Position numbers and translations under genes: made by a program. From contig NZ_CP013382.1 in assembly GCF_001513745.1 (NCBI RefSeq), positions 1,922,001 to 1,986,000 of the forward strand: a stretch of 64,000 nucleotides of DNA, written 5' to 3'. The DNA comes from Burkholderia humptydooensis (GTDB taxonomy: Bacteria; Pseudomonadota; Gammaproteobacteria; Burkholderiales; Burkholderiaceae). The notes under the pieces were generated by a model that saw nothing but the letters and a program-made list of their open reading frames with translations, searched no databases and had not been told where the DNA came from. Below are positions 50,142-60,831 of this stretch, piece after piece (positions within the stretch are counted from its first letter, which is position 1; the number at the start of each line of letters is the position of its first letter).

Positions 50142-50472
50142 TTGCCGCGGGCGGTTGGCGACTATCGGCTATCTACTGCCGACTGTTACCGACTATCGGC
50201 CGCTGACGGCTGATCGCTGATCGCTGATCGCCAGCCACTGGCCACTGATCACCGACAAGCAACCGTCGTCGGTCGCCACCGCCAGCCGCGAGCGGCAACG
50301 GACGGCGCCGATCATCAATCGCCCAGCCGTCGGCCATCGACGGCCGGCGGGCGCGACGCGCGACGTCGCGCCTTACCGCGCCGGACGAACCGCAGCCCGC
50401 CGAAACGCTCGACCGCATCGGGTATCCTTGCGGCTTCACTGACCACGACGCCGCGTCGCCGTCCACGATCGC
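50142..50472. other. 331-bp spacer rich in short repeats
   Basis: Contains imperfect units of actatcggc (50161, 50192 region), a threefold tandem tgatcgc at 50211-50231, and further ccactggccactgatc-like repetition. No gene found. It also presumably carries the ferredoxin promoter at its right end. Confidence 0.55.
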
Positions 50473-50763
50473 ATGACCGAAGAACGTTCGCACTGGGTGC
50501 GGGTCGAGCCGCTCGGCACCGGCTTCGACGCGCCCGAATCGCTGTCGCTGCTCGAAGCCGCGGGCTTCGCCGGTGTGTCGCTGCCGCGCTCGTGCCGCAA
50601 CGGCACGTGCCGGACCTGCCTGTGCCGCCTGCGCGAAGGCTCGGTCGCGTATCGGATCGAATGGCCCGGCGTGAGCGCCGAAGAAAGGGGCGAAGGCTAC
50701 ATCCTGCCGTGCGTCGCGATCGCGCAATCCGATCTCGTCATCGAGGTGCCGGACGCCGAATGA
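50473..50763 (+). CDS. [2Fe-2S] ferredoxin, plant type
   Basis: 96 residues. The cluster-binding pattern Cx4Cx2C is present in RSCRNGTCRTCLCRL, with the fourth Cys in YILPCVAIAQ near residue 83. It begins with a beta-strand and LLEAAGFAGVSLPRSCRNG, as usual. It carries electrons to an oxygenase or reductase; no partner lies beside it. No export signal. Confidence 0.93.
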   Translation: MTEERSHWVRVEPLGTGFDAPESLSLLEAAGFAGVSLPRSCRNGTCRTCLCRLREGSVAYRIEWPGVSAEERGEGYILPCVAIAQSDLVIEVPDAE

Positions 50764-50820
50764 GCGGACGCGCGCGGCGATCGCACGCGTGTCCGCGCCG
50801 CGCGCGCGGCGGCGGCGGGC

Positions 50821-51339
50821 GACGGCACCCTTCATGACGCCCTTCACGACGCTCGCGCACGCGCCGTCCACCCGCGGATGCGCGCTCAGCGCGGCCTCGA
50901 TCTCACCGAGCTCGGTCCGATGACCGCGCACTTCACCTGCCGATCCGCGCGGCCGAGAAACTCCAGCGTGCCGTCCGGCCAATAGCGGCCGCGATCGCCC
51001 GTGCGATACCAGCGGCCCGCATCGGATTCGACGAAGCGCTCCGTGGTCAGCGCCGGATCGTTCCGGTAGCCGCGCGCGAGGCTCGCGCCGCCGATCAGCA
51101 GCTCGCCCTCGACGTGGTCCGGCGCATCGCGGCCGGCGTCGTCGACCACGCGATACGCCTGCCCCGGCAGCGGCCGGCCGTATGGAATCGAGCGCCAGTG
51201 CGGCGGCACCGCATCGGCCGTCTGCACGTTCGACCAGATGCCCGCCGCCTGCTCGATCAGCGCGCGACGCGCCGGCGGCTGCGCGAGGTCGACGGGCACA
51301 TAGCACGCGCCCGCCGCGAGCACGCCGAACGCCGCGACG
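50821..51339 (-). pseudogene. NRPS adenylation-domain remnant (pyochelin/yersiniabactin type)
   Basis: On the minus strand: core A2 [20 protein letters not shown], then a jump to A5-like [35 protein letters not shown]6 [21 protein letters not shown]7 [14 protein letters not shown] and A8 [10 protein letters not shown]. One base is missing near 50931, and the frame then continues [21 protein letters not shown] block of roughly 200 codons between A2 and A5 is missing. The SIPYGRPLP wording resembles Cys-activating A domains of thiazoline siderophore synthetases (inference). It abuts an isochorismate synthase fragment on the other strand. Confidence 0.8.
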
Positions 51340-51714
51340 CTGCACGGGCACGCGACGCTGCTGCGAATCGTCGCGGCGCTGCATCCGACGCCCGCCGTCG
51401 CCGGCCACCCTCGCGCCGCCGCGCTCGAACGCATTCGCGCGCACGAGGGCTTCGATCGCGGCTGGTATGCCGGCCCGGTCGGCTGGATCGACGCGCACGG
51501 CAACGGCGACTTCGTCGTCGCGCTGCGCTCGGCGCTGGTCTCGGCAGGCGCTTGCCGGCTGTTCGCCGGCTGCGGGATCGTCGCCGAGTCGGAGCCGGCG
51601 CGCGAGTATCGGGAGACGAGTCTCAAGCTGTCGGGAATGCAGGCGGCGATCGAGGCGCGCGATGCTGTCGGCAATCTGCGCACGGTCGCGCCGATTCCTT
51701 TCACCACGCACTGA
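51337..51714 (+). pseudogene. Isochorismate/salicylate synthase, C-terminal remnant (PchA-like)
   Basis: An uninterrupted frame reads [76 protein letters not shown], then [11 protein letters not shown] and stop. This is the conserved C-terminal third of chorismate-utilising enzymes; the GCGIV and RGWYAGPVG motifs are intact. The N-terminal ~320 residues are missing. It makes isochorismate or salicylate for siderophores. It runs away from the NRPS remnant, and the two meet at about 51340. Confidence 0.8.
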
Positions 51715-51858
51715 TTCGCGCGAACATGGCCCGCGAGCGATACGCGTCGGGCCGCCAATCGCGCAAGCAGCGGGAAGCGAAAGAAGACCGGGCAGCGCGT
51801 GGCCCGGCCTGCCCACCAGCCCGATCCGACCAGGCCGCCAACGATCACGTCGGCGCCG

Positions 51859-53103
51859 TCAATTGCCGCATGCCGACACGACCGGATCGTTGCTCCCCGT
51901 ATAGACGAATCCGTCCGATACCCATCGATTCGAGTCGAGCCGATACCAGAGCCGCGTCGCGCCCCAGTTGCCCTGCACCGTGTCGCCGTATGCATAGCAG
52001 GCGAGCTGCACCGCCGCGCCGTTCGACACCGTGCCGACGACCGACGCGGACAGCGACGGCGCGCTGCGCAGATTCACGGGCCCCGGCGACCGCACGGTCG
52101 CCTTCACGGGCGGCGACGGCTCGGTCGGCCCGCCGCTGTCGTCGGCGCCGTAGTTGGTGAGCGACGCCTGCACGGACACGCGCCGCTGATTGCGGATCGC
52201 ATAGCCCGAATACGCGTTGCTCCCTTCGAAGAATTGCCAGCCGCCGATCGTCTTGCCGTTCACCGGCACGTCGCTGCCGCCCTGACTCAACGAAAAATGC
52301 ACGTGCGGCCCGGTCGTCTGCCCGCCGCACGGCAGCCCGTTGCCGACCCGCCCGAGGTATTGGCCCTCACGCACGCGCGTGCCGCTGCCCGCTTGCGTCA
52401 GTTGGACCATGTGGTAATACGTGGTCGTATAGCCGTTGTCGTGAACGACCTTGACGATCGCGCTGCCGTTGCGCTCGCAGCTCTTGTAGAGCGTGCCGTC
52501 GCGGGCGGCGAGCACCTGGCCGTTGCCGCCGGAGAAATCGAGCGAGTTGAACGGACGGCTGTCGCCGCTCCAGCCGTGCGCGCCGCCCGTCCAGTACCAC
52601 GCGGTGCCCTGCTGCCACGGCAGCGCGAGCCCCGTCTGCGCGGGCGCGGCCTTCCGCTGCGGCGCGGACGGCGCACGCCCCGCGTTGAGGTGCGCGCGCT
52701 CGTCGTCGGCGAGCAGCGTCGCCGGCGCCGCGGCGGCGAGCGCGTAAAACGCGTCGGTGCCTTCGATACCGACGACCCATCCCTCCTTCGCACGCTGCGC
52801 GACGAAGAGCTTCGTGACGGGATAGGCTGGCGTGTCGTTCGAAACGACCTGCGTGATCGTGCCGAGCACCCAACCGGCATCCGGCTCCGACTTGATCGAC
52901 TCGATCATGTCGCCACGCACGTCGGGCGCGACCGGCCCTTGCTTGCCGAGCCGCGCGGAGAAAGCCTGCCGGACTGCATGCTGCAAGTCCGACACATAGA
53001 CGGGCGCCGCGAGCGCGGCGCCGGACAGGCCTGCCGCGATCAGCGGCACAGCCAACAGACGCATGATCGAATCGGATGCACTACGCCAGACCATCGGGCC
53101 CAT
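51859..53103 (-). CDS. LasA-like M23 zinc metallopeptidase with C-terminal SH3-type domain
   Basis: 414 residues from the ATG at 53103, chosen for the ribosome binding site gagggaggcg; ATGs at 53133 and 53064 are alternatives. Signal peptide [18 protein letters not shown] propeptide-like region (30-150) precedes an M23A domain: [37 protein letters not shown], and zinc/catalytic [12 protein letters not shown]. The last ~80 residues look like a bacterial SH3 ([20 protein letters not shown]). LasA-type enzymes cut pentaglycine or other peptidoglycan peptides and elastin; secretion outside the cell is likely. Confidence 0.9.
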   Translation of the reverse strand: MGPMVWRSASDSIMRLLAVPLIAAGLSGAALAAPVYVSDLQHAVRQAFSARLGKQGPVAPDVRGDMIESIKSEPDAGWVLGTITQVVSNDTPAYPVTKLFVAQRAKEGWVVGIEGTDAFYALAAAAPATLLADDERAHLNAGRAPSAPQRKAAPAQTGLALPWQQGTAWYWTGGAHGWSGDSRPFNSLDFSGGNGQVLAARDGTLYKSCERNGSAIVKVVHDNGYTTTYYHMVQLTQAGSGTRVREGQYLGRVGNGLPCGGQTTGPHVHFSLSQGGSDVPVNGKTIGGWQFFEGSNAYSGYAIRNQRRVSVQASLTNYGADDSGGPTEPSPPVKATVRSPGPVNLRSAPSLSASVVGTVSNGAAVQLACYAYGDTVQGNWGATRLWYRLDSNRWVSDGFVYTGSNDPVVSACGN

Positions 53104-53733
53104 GAAAACGCCTCCCTCATCGGTGAACGTCATCGTTTCGACGGACAGGACCGGCTGCGGCCCGATGCGGCCTCGCCGACGAACACGGCCGCAGCGATCC
53201 CACTGTGAACCTTGGCAGCTCGATTCGTATTCCTTAGCAGCTTGATCGAGCCGACAAAGTCATTACGCCCCGGGAATCATAGTGATTTTTTTGTAAAAGT
53301 AAACCTTTCGGGGAATAAAGCGGATTGATTGCCGTGAGCATTTTTCTCAGTCGCCTATCGATATTGTCGCGACCAATGTGTATTGAAATGTCGATTGTTT
53401 CGACAAGTCGCCCGGGAATTTTCCTGGACGCGACGAGCGCATCGCAAAGGAATCCGAATGACGTCGGCGACGGAGCCGCCCGGTCATGCCGGACGCGCCA
53501 ATCGATTCCAGAAAACGCGACATCGGCCGCCCCACTCGCATACCGATAAGATGCAGCGATTTAAAACGAATACACCGATCGCATGAAGCAAGGCGAATTT
53601 CCGGATATGTAGCCTGAAGCACACTCGCATGAATTCGCGAATGCGGACGAACGCGCGATATTGTGATTTTCGCAGACGCGCGTTCGCCCGCTTTACGGTT
53701 TTCACGGACGTCAAGCCCGCGATAACCGCCATC
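53104..53733. other. 630 bp without a gene; partly AT-rich
   Basis: 53260-53420 is AT-rich, with a run of seven T at about 53286-53292. It lies upstream of the M23 gene and downstream of livF. No coding signature on either strand. Confidence 0.5.
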
Positions 53734-54435
53734 CTACCCGCCGAGATACGCGGCCCTGATCCGGTCGTTTTCGAGCAAGTTCGCGCCGGTATCGGCGAGC
53801 ACGACGCGCCCGGTCTCGAGCACATAGCCGCGATCGGCGACCTGCAGCGCCTTGTGCGCGTTCTGCTCGACGAGGAACACCGTCACGCCCTCGTCGCGGA
53901 TCGTGCGGATGATGTCGAAGATCTGCGCGATCACGAGCGGCGCGAGGCCGAGCGTCGGTTCGTCGAGCAGCAGCAGGCGCGGCCGGCTCATCAGCGCGCG
54001 GCCGATCGCGAGCATCTGCTGCTCGCCGCCCGACATCGTGCCCGCGCGCTGCGCGGAGCGCTCCTTGAGCCGCGGAAACAGCCGATACACGTGCTCGACG
54101 CCGTCGTCGATCTCATGGCGGTTCGCGAAGAAGCCGCCCATCTTCAGGTTCTCGAGCACGGTCAAGCTCGGAAACACGCGGCGCCCTTCCGGCGAGATCG
54201 CCAGCCCCTGGCGCATGATCTCGTGCGTCGGCATCGCGGTGATGTCGCCGCCTTCGAACAGCACGCGCCCGCTCGACGCGCGCGGCGTGCCGCACACGGT
54301 CATCATCAGCGTCGTCTTGCCTGCTCCGTTGCTGCCGATCAGCGTGACGATCTCGCCCTTCCTCACTTCGATCGACACGCCCGACAGCGCCTCGATCGCG
54401 CCGTAATGCGTGTGGACCTTCTCCAGCTTCAGCAT
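53734..54435 (-). CDS. livF: LivF: branched-chain amino acid ABC transporter ATPase
   Basis: 233 residues, typical LivF size. Walker A LIGSNGAGKTTLM, signature TMSGGEQQMLAIGRALM, Walker B LLLLDEPTLGLAP, H-loop FLVEQNAHKALQ. It powers import of Leu/Ile/Val-type substrates with LivG on the inner face of the inner membrane. It is the last gene of the operon; its ATG overlaps the livG stop by one base. Confidence 0.95.
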   Translation of the reverse strand: MLKLEKVHTHYGAIEALSGVSIEVRKGEIVTLIGSNGAGKTTLMMTVCGTPRASSGRVLFEGGDITAMPTHEIMRQGLAISPEGRRVFPSLTVLENLKMGGFFANRHEIDDGVEHVYRLFPRLKERSAQRAGTMSGGEQQMLAIGRALMSRPRLLLLDEPTLGLAPLVIAQIFDIIRTIRDEGVTVFLVEQNAHKALQVADRGYVLETGRVVLADTGANLLENDRIRAAYLGG

Positions 54436-55208
54436 CACTCCTCTCCCAGATAGGCCTTGATCACACGCGGATCGTTGCGCACTTCGTCGGGCTTGCCGAT
54501 CGTGATCGGCCGGCCGTGCTCCATCACCAGAATACGATCCGAGACGCCCATCACGAGACTCATGTCGTGCTCGATCAACAGCACCGAAATGCCGAACTCG
54601 CGGCGCAGCCGGTCGATCAGTTGCTGCAGCTCGACCTTCTCCTGCGGATTGAGGCCCGCCGCAGGCTCGTCGAGCATCAGCAGGCGCGGGTTCGTGATCA
54701 TGCAGCGCGCGATCTCGACGCGGCGCTGATGGCCGTACGAGAGCGTGCCCGCGGGCCGGTTCGCGACCGCTGTCAGGCTCATCCGCTCGAGCCACGTCGC
54801 CGCGCGCTCGAGCGCCTCGCGCTCCGCGCGCCGATACGCGGGCGTCGCGAAGAGGCCATGCAGAAGTCCCGATTTCACTTGCCGATGCTGCGCGACGAGC
54901 AGGTTCTCGACGACGGTCAGCGACTTGAAGAGCCGAATGTTCTGGAACGTGCGCACGAGCCCCTTGCGCGCGACGAGATGGCTCGTCAGGCCGCCGATCG
55001 AATGGCCGTCGAGCACGACGCTGCCCGCCGTCGGCCGATAGAACCCGCCGATGCAGTTGAACACCGTCGTCTTGCCCGCGCCGTTCGGGCCGATGATCGC
55101 GAACACCTCGTCGCGGCGCACGTCGAAATCGATTCCGTCCACCGCGAGCAGGCCGCCGAAGCGCATCTGCAGCGCGGACACCTTCAACATTTCCGTCGTC
55201 GCGCTCAT
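54435..55208 (-). CDS. livG: LivG: branched-chain amino acid ABC transporter ATPase
   Basis: 257 residues. Walker [15 protein letters not shown], LivG-typical [20 protein letters not shown], signature [15 protein letters not shown], Walker [17 protein letters not shown]-loop [15 protein letters not shown]. Partner of LivF. Overlaps livM upstream by 4 bp (ATGA) and livF by one base, so the four downstream genes are translated as a tight unit. Confidence 0.95.
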   Translation of the reverse strand: MSATTEMLKVSALQMRFGGLLAVDGIDFDVRRDEVFAIIGPNGAGKTTVFNCIGGFYRPTAGSVVLDGHSIGGLTSHLVARKGLVRTFQNIRLFKSLTVVENLLVAQHRQVKSGLLHGLFATPAYRRAEREALERAATWLERMSLTAVANRPAGTLSYGHQRRVEIARCMITNPRLLMLDEPAAGLNPQEKVELQQLIDRLRREFGISVLLIEHDMSLVMGVSDRILVMEHGRPITIGKPDEVRNDPRVIKAYLGEE

Positions 55209-56476
55209 TGCGGCAGCTCCACGTGGGGACGGCTCGCGGGCAGCAGGCCCTGCGGACGCCACATCATCATCAACACCATCACGAGACCGAATATCAGCAT
55301 CCGGTATTCGGCGAAGCCTCGCGCGAGCTCGGGCAGCAGGGTCAGCAGGATCGCCGCGAGAATCACGCCGAGCTGCGAGCCCATCCCGCCCAGCACGACG
55401 ATCGCGAGAATCAGCGCGGATTCGATGAACGTGAACGACTCGGGATTCACGAGCCCCTGGCGCGCCGCGAAGAACGCGCCGCCGATGCCGGCGAACGACG
55501 CGCCGAGCGTGAACGCCGACAGCTTGATGCGCGTCGGATTCAGGCCGAGCGAGCGGCACGCGATCTCGTCGTCGCGCAGCGCCTCCCACGCGCGCCCCAT
55601 CGGCATCCGGATCAGCCGGCTCGTCACGAACAGCGTGAAGCAGACGAGCACGAGCGCGATCAGGTACAGGAAGATCACGACGTGCTCGCCGCTGTACTCG
55701 AGCCCGATCAGCTCGTGAAACGTCTTCGCGCCCTCGACGCTCGCGCTGCGCGCCATCTCGAAGCCGAACACGGTCGGCTTCGGAATGCTGGAGATGCCGT
55801 CCGGGCCGCCCGTGATGCTCGTCAGGTTGTTCGCGAGCAGGCGGATGATCTCGCCGAAGCCGAGCGTGACGATCGCGAGATAGTCGCCGCGCAGCCGCAG
55901 CACCGGGAAGCCGAGCAGAAAGCCGAACGTCGCCGAAGCCAGCGCCGCGAGCGGCAGGCATTCCCAGAACGTGAGGCCGAAGTACTGGTTGAGCAGCGCG
56001 TACGTATAGCCGCCGACCGCGTAGAAGCCGACGTAGCCGAGATCGAGCAGGCCCGCGAAGCCCACGACGATGTTCAGGCCGAGGCCGAGAATCACGTAGA
56101 TGAGCGCGAGCGTCGCGATGTCGACCGCGCCGCGCGAGCCGAAGAACGGCCACACGAAGCCGAACGCGACGAGCGCCCAGACGATCGCGCGCTGCTGGCG
56201 CGCGCCGAGCGGCGCTGCCGCGGGCACGCGCACGGCCGCCTTCGCGCGCAGCAGCGCCGGCTTGAAGAGCTGAAACAGGAACACGGCGGCAACCGCGATC
56301 CAGACCGGCCGCCAGTGCGCCTCGAGCACGACCTGATAGCCGTCGAGCTTCAACTGAAGGCCGAGGATCGGCACCGTGAGGATCGCGGTCAGCACGGCGG
56401 CCGTCACCGCGTGCTTGAGCGACTGGACGGCCGGCGCGCCGGCCGTCGTGCGAACGGAAGTCATCGCTTGATTCAT
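55205..56476 (-). CDS. livM: LivM: branched-chain amino acid ABC transporter permease
   Basis: 423 residues, with a 100-residue N-terminal extension of extra helices before the core, as in E. coli LivM. Many membrane segments; family signatures [40 protein letters not shown], and the ATPase-contact loop [21 protein letters not shown] final [20 protein letters not shown] is typical. Starts 9 bp after livH ends. Confidence 0.95.
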   Translation of the reverse strand: MNQAMTSVRTTAGAPAVQSLKHAVTAAVLTAILTVPILGLQLKLDGYQVVLEAHWRPVWIAVAAVFLFQLFKPALLRAKAAVRVPAAAPLGARQQRAIVWALVAFGFVWPFFGSRGAVDIATLALIYVILGLGLNIVVGFAGLLDLGYVGFYAVGGYTYALLNQYFGLTFWECLPLAALASATFGFLLGFPVLRLRGDYLAIVTLGFGEIIRLLANNLTSITGGPDGISSIPKPTVFGFEMARSASVEGAKTFHELIGLEYSGEHVVIFLYLIALVLVCFTLFVTSRLIRMPMGRAWEALRDDEIACRSLGLNPTRIKLSAFTLGASFAGIGGAFFAARQGLVNPESFTFIESALILAIVVLGGMGSQLGVILAAILLTLLPELARGFAEYRMLIFGLVMVLMMMWRPQGLLPASRPHVELPQ

Positions 56477-56484
56477 GGGCGGCC

Positions 56485-57411
56485 TCACACCTTTTCGATG
56501 TCCGACTTGCCGAGCAGGCCCGTCGGACGGAACAGCAGGATCAGCACGAGGAGGCCGAAGGCCACCACGTCCTTGTACTCGGCGGGCATGTAGCCGGACG
56601 CGAAGGTCTCGGCGAGGCCGAGCAGCACGCCGCCCAGCATCGCGCCGGGAATGCTGCCGATGCCGCCCAGCACCGCGGCCGTGAACGCCTTGATGCCCGC
56701 GACGAAGCCGATGTACGGATTGAGCTTGCCGATCGTGAGCCCGATCAGCACGCCGCCCACCGCGGCGAGCATCGCGCCCAGCACGAACGTGAACGAGATC
56801 ACGCGGTTCGTGTCGATGCCGAGCAGGTTCGCCATGCGCATGTCCTCCGCGCACGCGCGGCACGCGCGGCCCATCCGCGAATGCGAGATGAACAGCGTGA
56901 GCGCGATCATCAGCGCGATCGTCACGCAGACGATCAGGAGGCGCGCGTACGGCACCGTCACGTCGAAGTCGCCGCCGAGGTGGATGTCGAACGCGCCGGA
57001 AATCAGCACGGGCACCGACATGTCGCGCGCGCCCTGACCGATCTGCACGTAGTTCTGCAGAAAGATCGACATGCCGATCGCGGAGATGAGCGGCACGAGC
57101 CGCGGCCCGCCGCGCAGCGGCCGGTACGCGACGCGCTCGACCGCGAACCCGTAGAGCCCGGTGACGAGCACCGACACGACGAGCGCCGCGCCGAGCACGA
57201 GCGGCAGCGGATAGCCCGCCGACGTGCCGATCGCGGTCAGCGTGACGAGTCCGACGTACGCGCCGATCATGTAGATCTCGCCGTGAGCGAAGTTGATCAT
57301 GCCGATGATCCCGTAGACCATCGAATAGCCGATCGCGATCAGCGCATAGATCGCGCCCAGCGTGAGGCCGTTGACCAGTTGCTGGGCGAATTGAGGAAGG
57401 AATTCATTCAT
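56485..57411 (-). CDS. livH: LivH: branched-chain amino acid ABC transporter permease
   Basis: 308 residues, typical LivH. Signatures: [37 protein letters not shown], ATPase-contact loop [20 protein letters not shown], and C-terminal [25 protein letters not shown] ending. It forms the membrane channel with LivM. The 193-bp gap to livK upstream holds a strong hairpin. Confidence 0.95.
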   Translation of the reverse strand: MNEFLPQFAQQLVNGLTLGAIYALIAIGYSMVYGIIGMINFAHGEIYMIGAYVGLVTLTAIGTSAGYPLPLVLGAALVVSVLVTGLYGFAVERVAYRPLRGGPRLVPLISAIGMSIFLQNYVQIGQGARDMSVPVLISGAFDIHLGGDFDVTVPYARLLIVCVTIALMIALTLFISHSRMGRACRACAEDMRMANLLGIDTNRVISFTFVLGAMLAAVGGVLIGLTIGKLNPYIGFVAGIKAFTAAVLGGIGSIPGAMLGGVLLGLAETFASGYMPAEYKDVVAFGLLVLILLFRPTGLLGKSDIEKV

Positions 57412-57551
57412 GCGGGAAGCTCCCGTTCGCGCCGGCGCATGCGTGCGCCGCCGACCGTGAAAGCAGCGGCGCACGCCGCGCACGGGCGTCCGATCTCGAC
57501 ACGCCCGCCGCGCCGCGCGAGCGCCGCTCGCGCGGCGGCGCCGGGCCAATG

Positions 57552-57586
57552 CATCCGCCCCGCTCGAACGTGCAGCGGGGCGGATG
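57552..57586. promoter_or_regulatory. 13-bp perfect stem-loop between livK and livH
   Basis: catccgccccgct pairs with agcggggcggatg around a 9-base loop. A second GC-rich palindrome, cgccgcgcgag/ctcgcgcggcg, lies at 57511-57537. Neither is followed by a T-run. Such structures between a binding-protein gene and its permease genes often stabilise the upstream message or attenuate the downstream one. Confidence 0.65.
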
Positions 57587-57604
57587 GGCGGGCAAATACT
57601 CCGG

Positions 57605-58720
57605 TTAGTTGGCGGCCGTCTTGGTCGCGTCCTTGTGCCACTTGTAGACGACGAACTTGAACGCCTTCAGGTCGCCCTGCGCGTCGTACGACACCTTGCC
57701 GATCGGCGTGTCGAAGGTGTGCTGGTGCATGTATGCGGCAACCTTCGCCGGATCGGTCGACTTCGCGCCCGCGATCGAATCGGCGATGATCTTCACGGCC
57801 GAATACGCGGGCATCTGGAACGGGCCGTTCGGATCGCGCTTCTTGTCGGCGAACGCCTTCACGAGCGCCGCGTTGGCCGGATCGGCGCTGAAGTCGGCGG
57901 GCAGCGTGACGAGCATGCCTTCCGACGCCGGGCCCGCGATCGCGGTCACGTCCTTGTTGCCGACGCCTTCCGGCCCCATGAACTCGGCCTTCACGCCCTG
58001 CTCGCGCGCCTGACGCAGCAGCAGGCCCATTTCCGGGTGATAGCCGCCGAAGTAGACGAAGTCGACGCCCTGCGACTTCAGCTTCGTGATGATCGCCGAG
58101 TAGTCCGAATCGCCTGCGTTGATGCCTTCGAACAGCACGACGGGGATCTTCGCCGCTTCGAGATCCTTCTTCACCGACGACGCGATGCCCTGGCCGTACG
58201 ACTGCTTGTCGTGCAGCACCGCGACCTTCTTCGGCTTGACCTTGCTGATGATGTATCGCGCGGCGGCCGGGCCCTGCTGGTCGTCGCGGCCGATCGTGCG
58301 GAACACGAACTTGCGCTTCTTGCCTTCGGTGAGCTGCGGCGCGGTCGCGGACGGCGTGACCATCACGACGCCTTCGTTCTCGTAGATGTCGGACGCCGGA
58401 ATCGTCGAGCCCGAGCACACATGGCCGATCACGTACTTGATCTTCTGGCTGACGATCTTGTTCGCGACCGCGACCGCCTGCTTCGGCTCGCACGCGTCGT
58501 CCATCATCACCACGTCGAATTTGTTGCCACCCGCGCCGCCTGCCGCGTTGATCTGCTCGATCGCCGTCAGCGCGCCGGCCTTGACCATGTCGCCGTACTG
58601 GGCGACCGAGCCGCTCATCGGGCCGGCAATGGCGATCTTCACGGTTTCCGCATGGGCGGCGGCGCCGGCTGCCACGAGCATCGCGGCAAGGGAAATGGAC
58701 GAAAGACGGGACAGCATCAT
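57605..58720 (-). CDS. livK: LivK-type branched-chain amino acid binding protein
   Basis: 371 residues with signal peptide (ISLAAMLVAAGAAAHA). Mature protein matches LIV-binding proteins: VKIAIAGPMSGSVAQYGDMV, MMDDACEPKQAVAVANKIVS, IGHVCSGSTIPASDIY, VFRTIGRDDQQGPAAARYI, FVYFGGYHPEMGLLLRQARE. It captures Leu/Ile/Val or related amino acids in the periplasm and delivers them to LivHM. It is first in the operon, as expected for a protein needed in excess. Confidence 0.95.
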   Translation of the reverse strand: MMLSRLSSISLAAMLVAAGAAAHAETVKIAIAGPMSGSVAQYGDMVKAGALTAIEQINAAGGAGGNKFDVVMMDDACEPKQAVAVANKIVSQKIKYVIGHVCSGSTIPASDIYENEGVVMVTPSATAPQLTEGKKRKFVFRTIGRDDQQGPAAARYIISKVKPKKVAVLHDKQSYGQGIASSVKKDLEAAKIPVVLFEGINAGDSDYSAIITKLKSQGVDFVYFGGYHPEMGLLLRQAREQGVKAEFMGPEGVGNKDVTAIAGPASEGMLVTLPADFSADPANAALVKAFADKKRDPNGPFQMPAYSAVKIIADSIAGAKSTDPAKVAAYMHQHTFDTPIGKVSYDAQGDLKAFKFVVYKWHKDATKTAAN

Positions 58721-59520
58721 CAGGAGCTCCTCGATTATGTTTAGTCATACGGGCAAGGCGGCATGACTTGCGCAATCGAACAACACCCGTGGACGAAACG
58801 ACTTGGAGCACGCCCGAGACGGATTGACGGACCTGCAGATGGAACAGCGCTTGCGGGGCCCGGCAGTGTCAGCCGCCGTCGAAAACACGACAGAGACCTT
58901 GGTTCGGAAAGACAACGTGATGCGTCTTGTATTGCGCAAGCGATTCGCCTGCCCCGCTTGCCTAACCGCTCGTCGGACGGATCTGCCGACAGCCGTTGGC
59001 AAGGCAGCCGAAATTATAGGATCGTTTTTCGTCCGACTGATCACAATTGGCCGATGAATCAGGGAAAATACGCAGTCCGGGCGACCTGACGCACACGCGG
59101 TTGCGCCGGTTTCCCGCGTGTTGCACCGCACCCGGTTCCGCTCGCCGAACGGCCTTTCGCGCGAGCGCGCCGCGCAATTCCCCTTTCGCGACGGGCATTT
59201 ATCGCGACGCTGCAGCGCACCGCAACGCGCGCCGCGCACGTCCGGGCGCCGCGCGACGGCGGCGCGAAGCCCGATATCCGGGCCGAGGTGCAACCGTCCA
59301 ACCGGCCGGGCCGGCGCGACAGCCATGCAAGGTGCGCGCGCAAACGCGCGTATGCCGGCAGTTTCATCGGGGTCATAGCAGGCGTTTTGGAATTTCGGTG
59401 AAATAATGCGTCCGCGAAACTGGCCAGCCGCCCTTGCACGTCTCCGCCTGGTGCGTCGCGCGGCCCCGGTCCGGCGAATATCATCCGCCATTCGCGCCCC
59501 ACCTCATCGAGGCTTGCTTC
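58721..59520. other. 800-bp divergent intergenic region
   Basis: Lies between livK (leftward) and the FAD-dependent dehydrogenase (rightward). The first ~350 bp are less GC-rich and would hold the liv promoter. No coding signature in six frames; open frames are Arg-rich. Confidence 0.5.
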
Positions 59521-60765
59521 ATGGATTTCGACGTCATCGTTCTCGGCGCCGGCATCGTCGGCGTATCGGCGGCGCTGCACTTGCAGGATCGCGGCCGCCG
59601 GGTCGCGCTCGTCGATCGCGGCGCGCCCGGCGACGGCACGAGCTTCGGCAACGCCGGGCTCATCGAGCGCTCGTCGGTCGCGCCCTATGCGTTTCCGCGC
59701 AGCCCGCTCGCACTGCTGCGCTACGCGGCGAACCGCTCGACCGGGCTCTATTGGGATCGCGCGTCGCTACCGTCGTTCGCGCCGTGGCTCGCGCGCTTCT
59801 GGTGGGAATCGTCGCCGCGCCGCCACGCGGCGGCCGCGCGCGACATGCTGCCGCTCGTCGAGCGCAGCGTCGCCGAGCACGACGCGCTGATCGCGCGCGC
59901 CGGCGCGGGCGAGCTCGTGCGCGCATGCGGCTGGATCGAGGCCTATCGGACGCCGGCCAGCCTCGAGCGCGCAACGCGCGACGCCCTGCGCGACGCGAGC
60001 CGGCACGGGCTGCGCGTGACGACGCTCGACGCAGCCGCGCTCGCCGCGCAAGAGCCCGCGCTCGGTCCGGGCTTCTGCGGCGCGCTGCACTGGCTCGATC
60101 CGAAGAGCGTCGTCGATCCGGGCGCGCTCGTCAAAGCGTATGCGCGGCTCTTCGCGCGCGACGGCGGCACGTTGCTCGAAGGCGATGCGGCGACCGTCGA
60201 AGCGAGCGGCGGCGGCTGGCGGGTGCGCACGGCCGACGGCGTCGCGGCGGCGCGCGACATCGTCGTCGCGCTCGGCCCGTGGTCGGATACGGTGTTCGCG
60301 AAGCTCGGCTACCGGATTCCGTTGCGCGAGAAGCGCGGCTACCACATGCACTACGCGCCGCCCGACGGCGCGCCGCTCACCGCGCCCGTCGTCGATCTCG
60401 AGCACGGCTACGTGGTCGCGCCGATGCGCCGCGGGCTGCGGCTCACGACGGGCGTCGAGATCGCCGCGCGCACGCTGCCGCCAACGGGCGTGCAGCTCGC
60501 GCGCGCGGAACGCGTCGCGCAGCCGACGTTCAGGCTCGGCCGCAGGCTCGATCCGGCGCCGTGGCTCGGCTTTCGTCCGTGCACGCCGGACATGCGCCCC
60601 GTGATCGGCGCCGCGCCGCGACACCGCGGCATGTGGTTCGCGTTCGGGCACAACCATCACGGGCTCACGCTCGGCCCCGTGACCGGGCGCCTGCTCGCGG
60701 AAATGATGTGCGGCGAGCCGACTGTCGCCGATGTCGCGCCGTTTCGCGCGGAGCGGTTTCTCTGA
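59521..60765 (+). CDS. FAD-dependent D-amino-acid dehydrogenase-like oxidoreductase (DadA family)
   Basis: 414 residues from the ATG at 59521. N-terminal Rossmann FAD motif DVIVLGAGIVGVSAALHLQD, DRGAPGDGTSFGNAGLIE (typical of DadA-like enzymes), substrate-domain WLDPKSVVDPGALVKAYARL, IVVALGPWSDTV, and C-terminal FAD segment PWLGFRPCTPDMRPVIG and FAFGHNHHGLTLGPVTGRL. It oxidises the amine of a D-amino acid or similar to an oxo-acid and ammonia, passing electrons to the chain. Substrate not predictable; position opposite a liv operon fits amino-acid use. Confidence 0.9.
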   Translation: MDFDVIVLGAGIVGVSAALHLQDRGRRVALVDRGAPGDGTSFGNAGLIERSSVAPYAFPRSPLALLRYAANRSTGLYWDRASLPSFAPWLARFWWESSPRRHAAAARDMLPLVERSVAEHDALIARAGAGELVRACGWIEAYRTPASLERATRDALRDASRHGLRVTTLDAAALAAQEPALGPGFCGALHWLDPKSVVDPGALVKAYARLFARDGGTLLEGDAATVEASGGGWRVRTADGVAAARDIVVALGPWSDTVFAKLGYRIPLREKRGYHMHYAPPDGAPLTAPVVDLEHGYVVAPMRRGLRLTTGVEIAARTLPPTGVQLARAERVAQPTFRLGRRLDPAPWLGFRPCTPDMRPVIGAAPRHRGMWFAFGHNHHGLTLGPVTGRLLAEMMCGEPTVADVAPFRAERFL

Positions 60766-60770
60766 TTCTC

Positions 60771-60831
60771 CGATTCGAGGCGGGCGAGCATGCCGGCGAC
60801 GGGGCAAGACCGGCGCGCCGCCTCGAATCGC
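60771..60831. terminator. Long stem-loop after the dehydrogenase gene
   Basis: cgattcgaggcgg (60771-60783) pairs with ccgcctcgaatcg (60818-60830), a 13-bp stem beginning 6 bp after the stop codon, with a 34-base GC-rich loop. No T-run follows. It may act as a message-end stabiliser or weak terminator. Confidence 0.5.
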
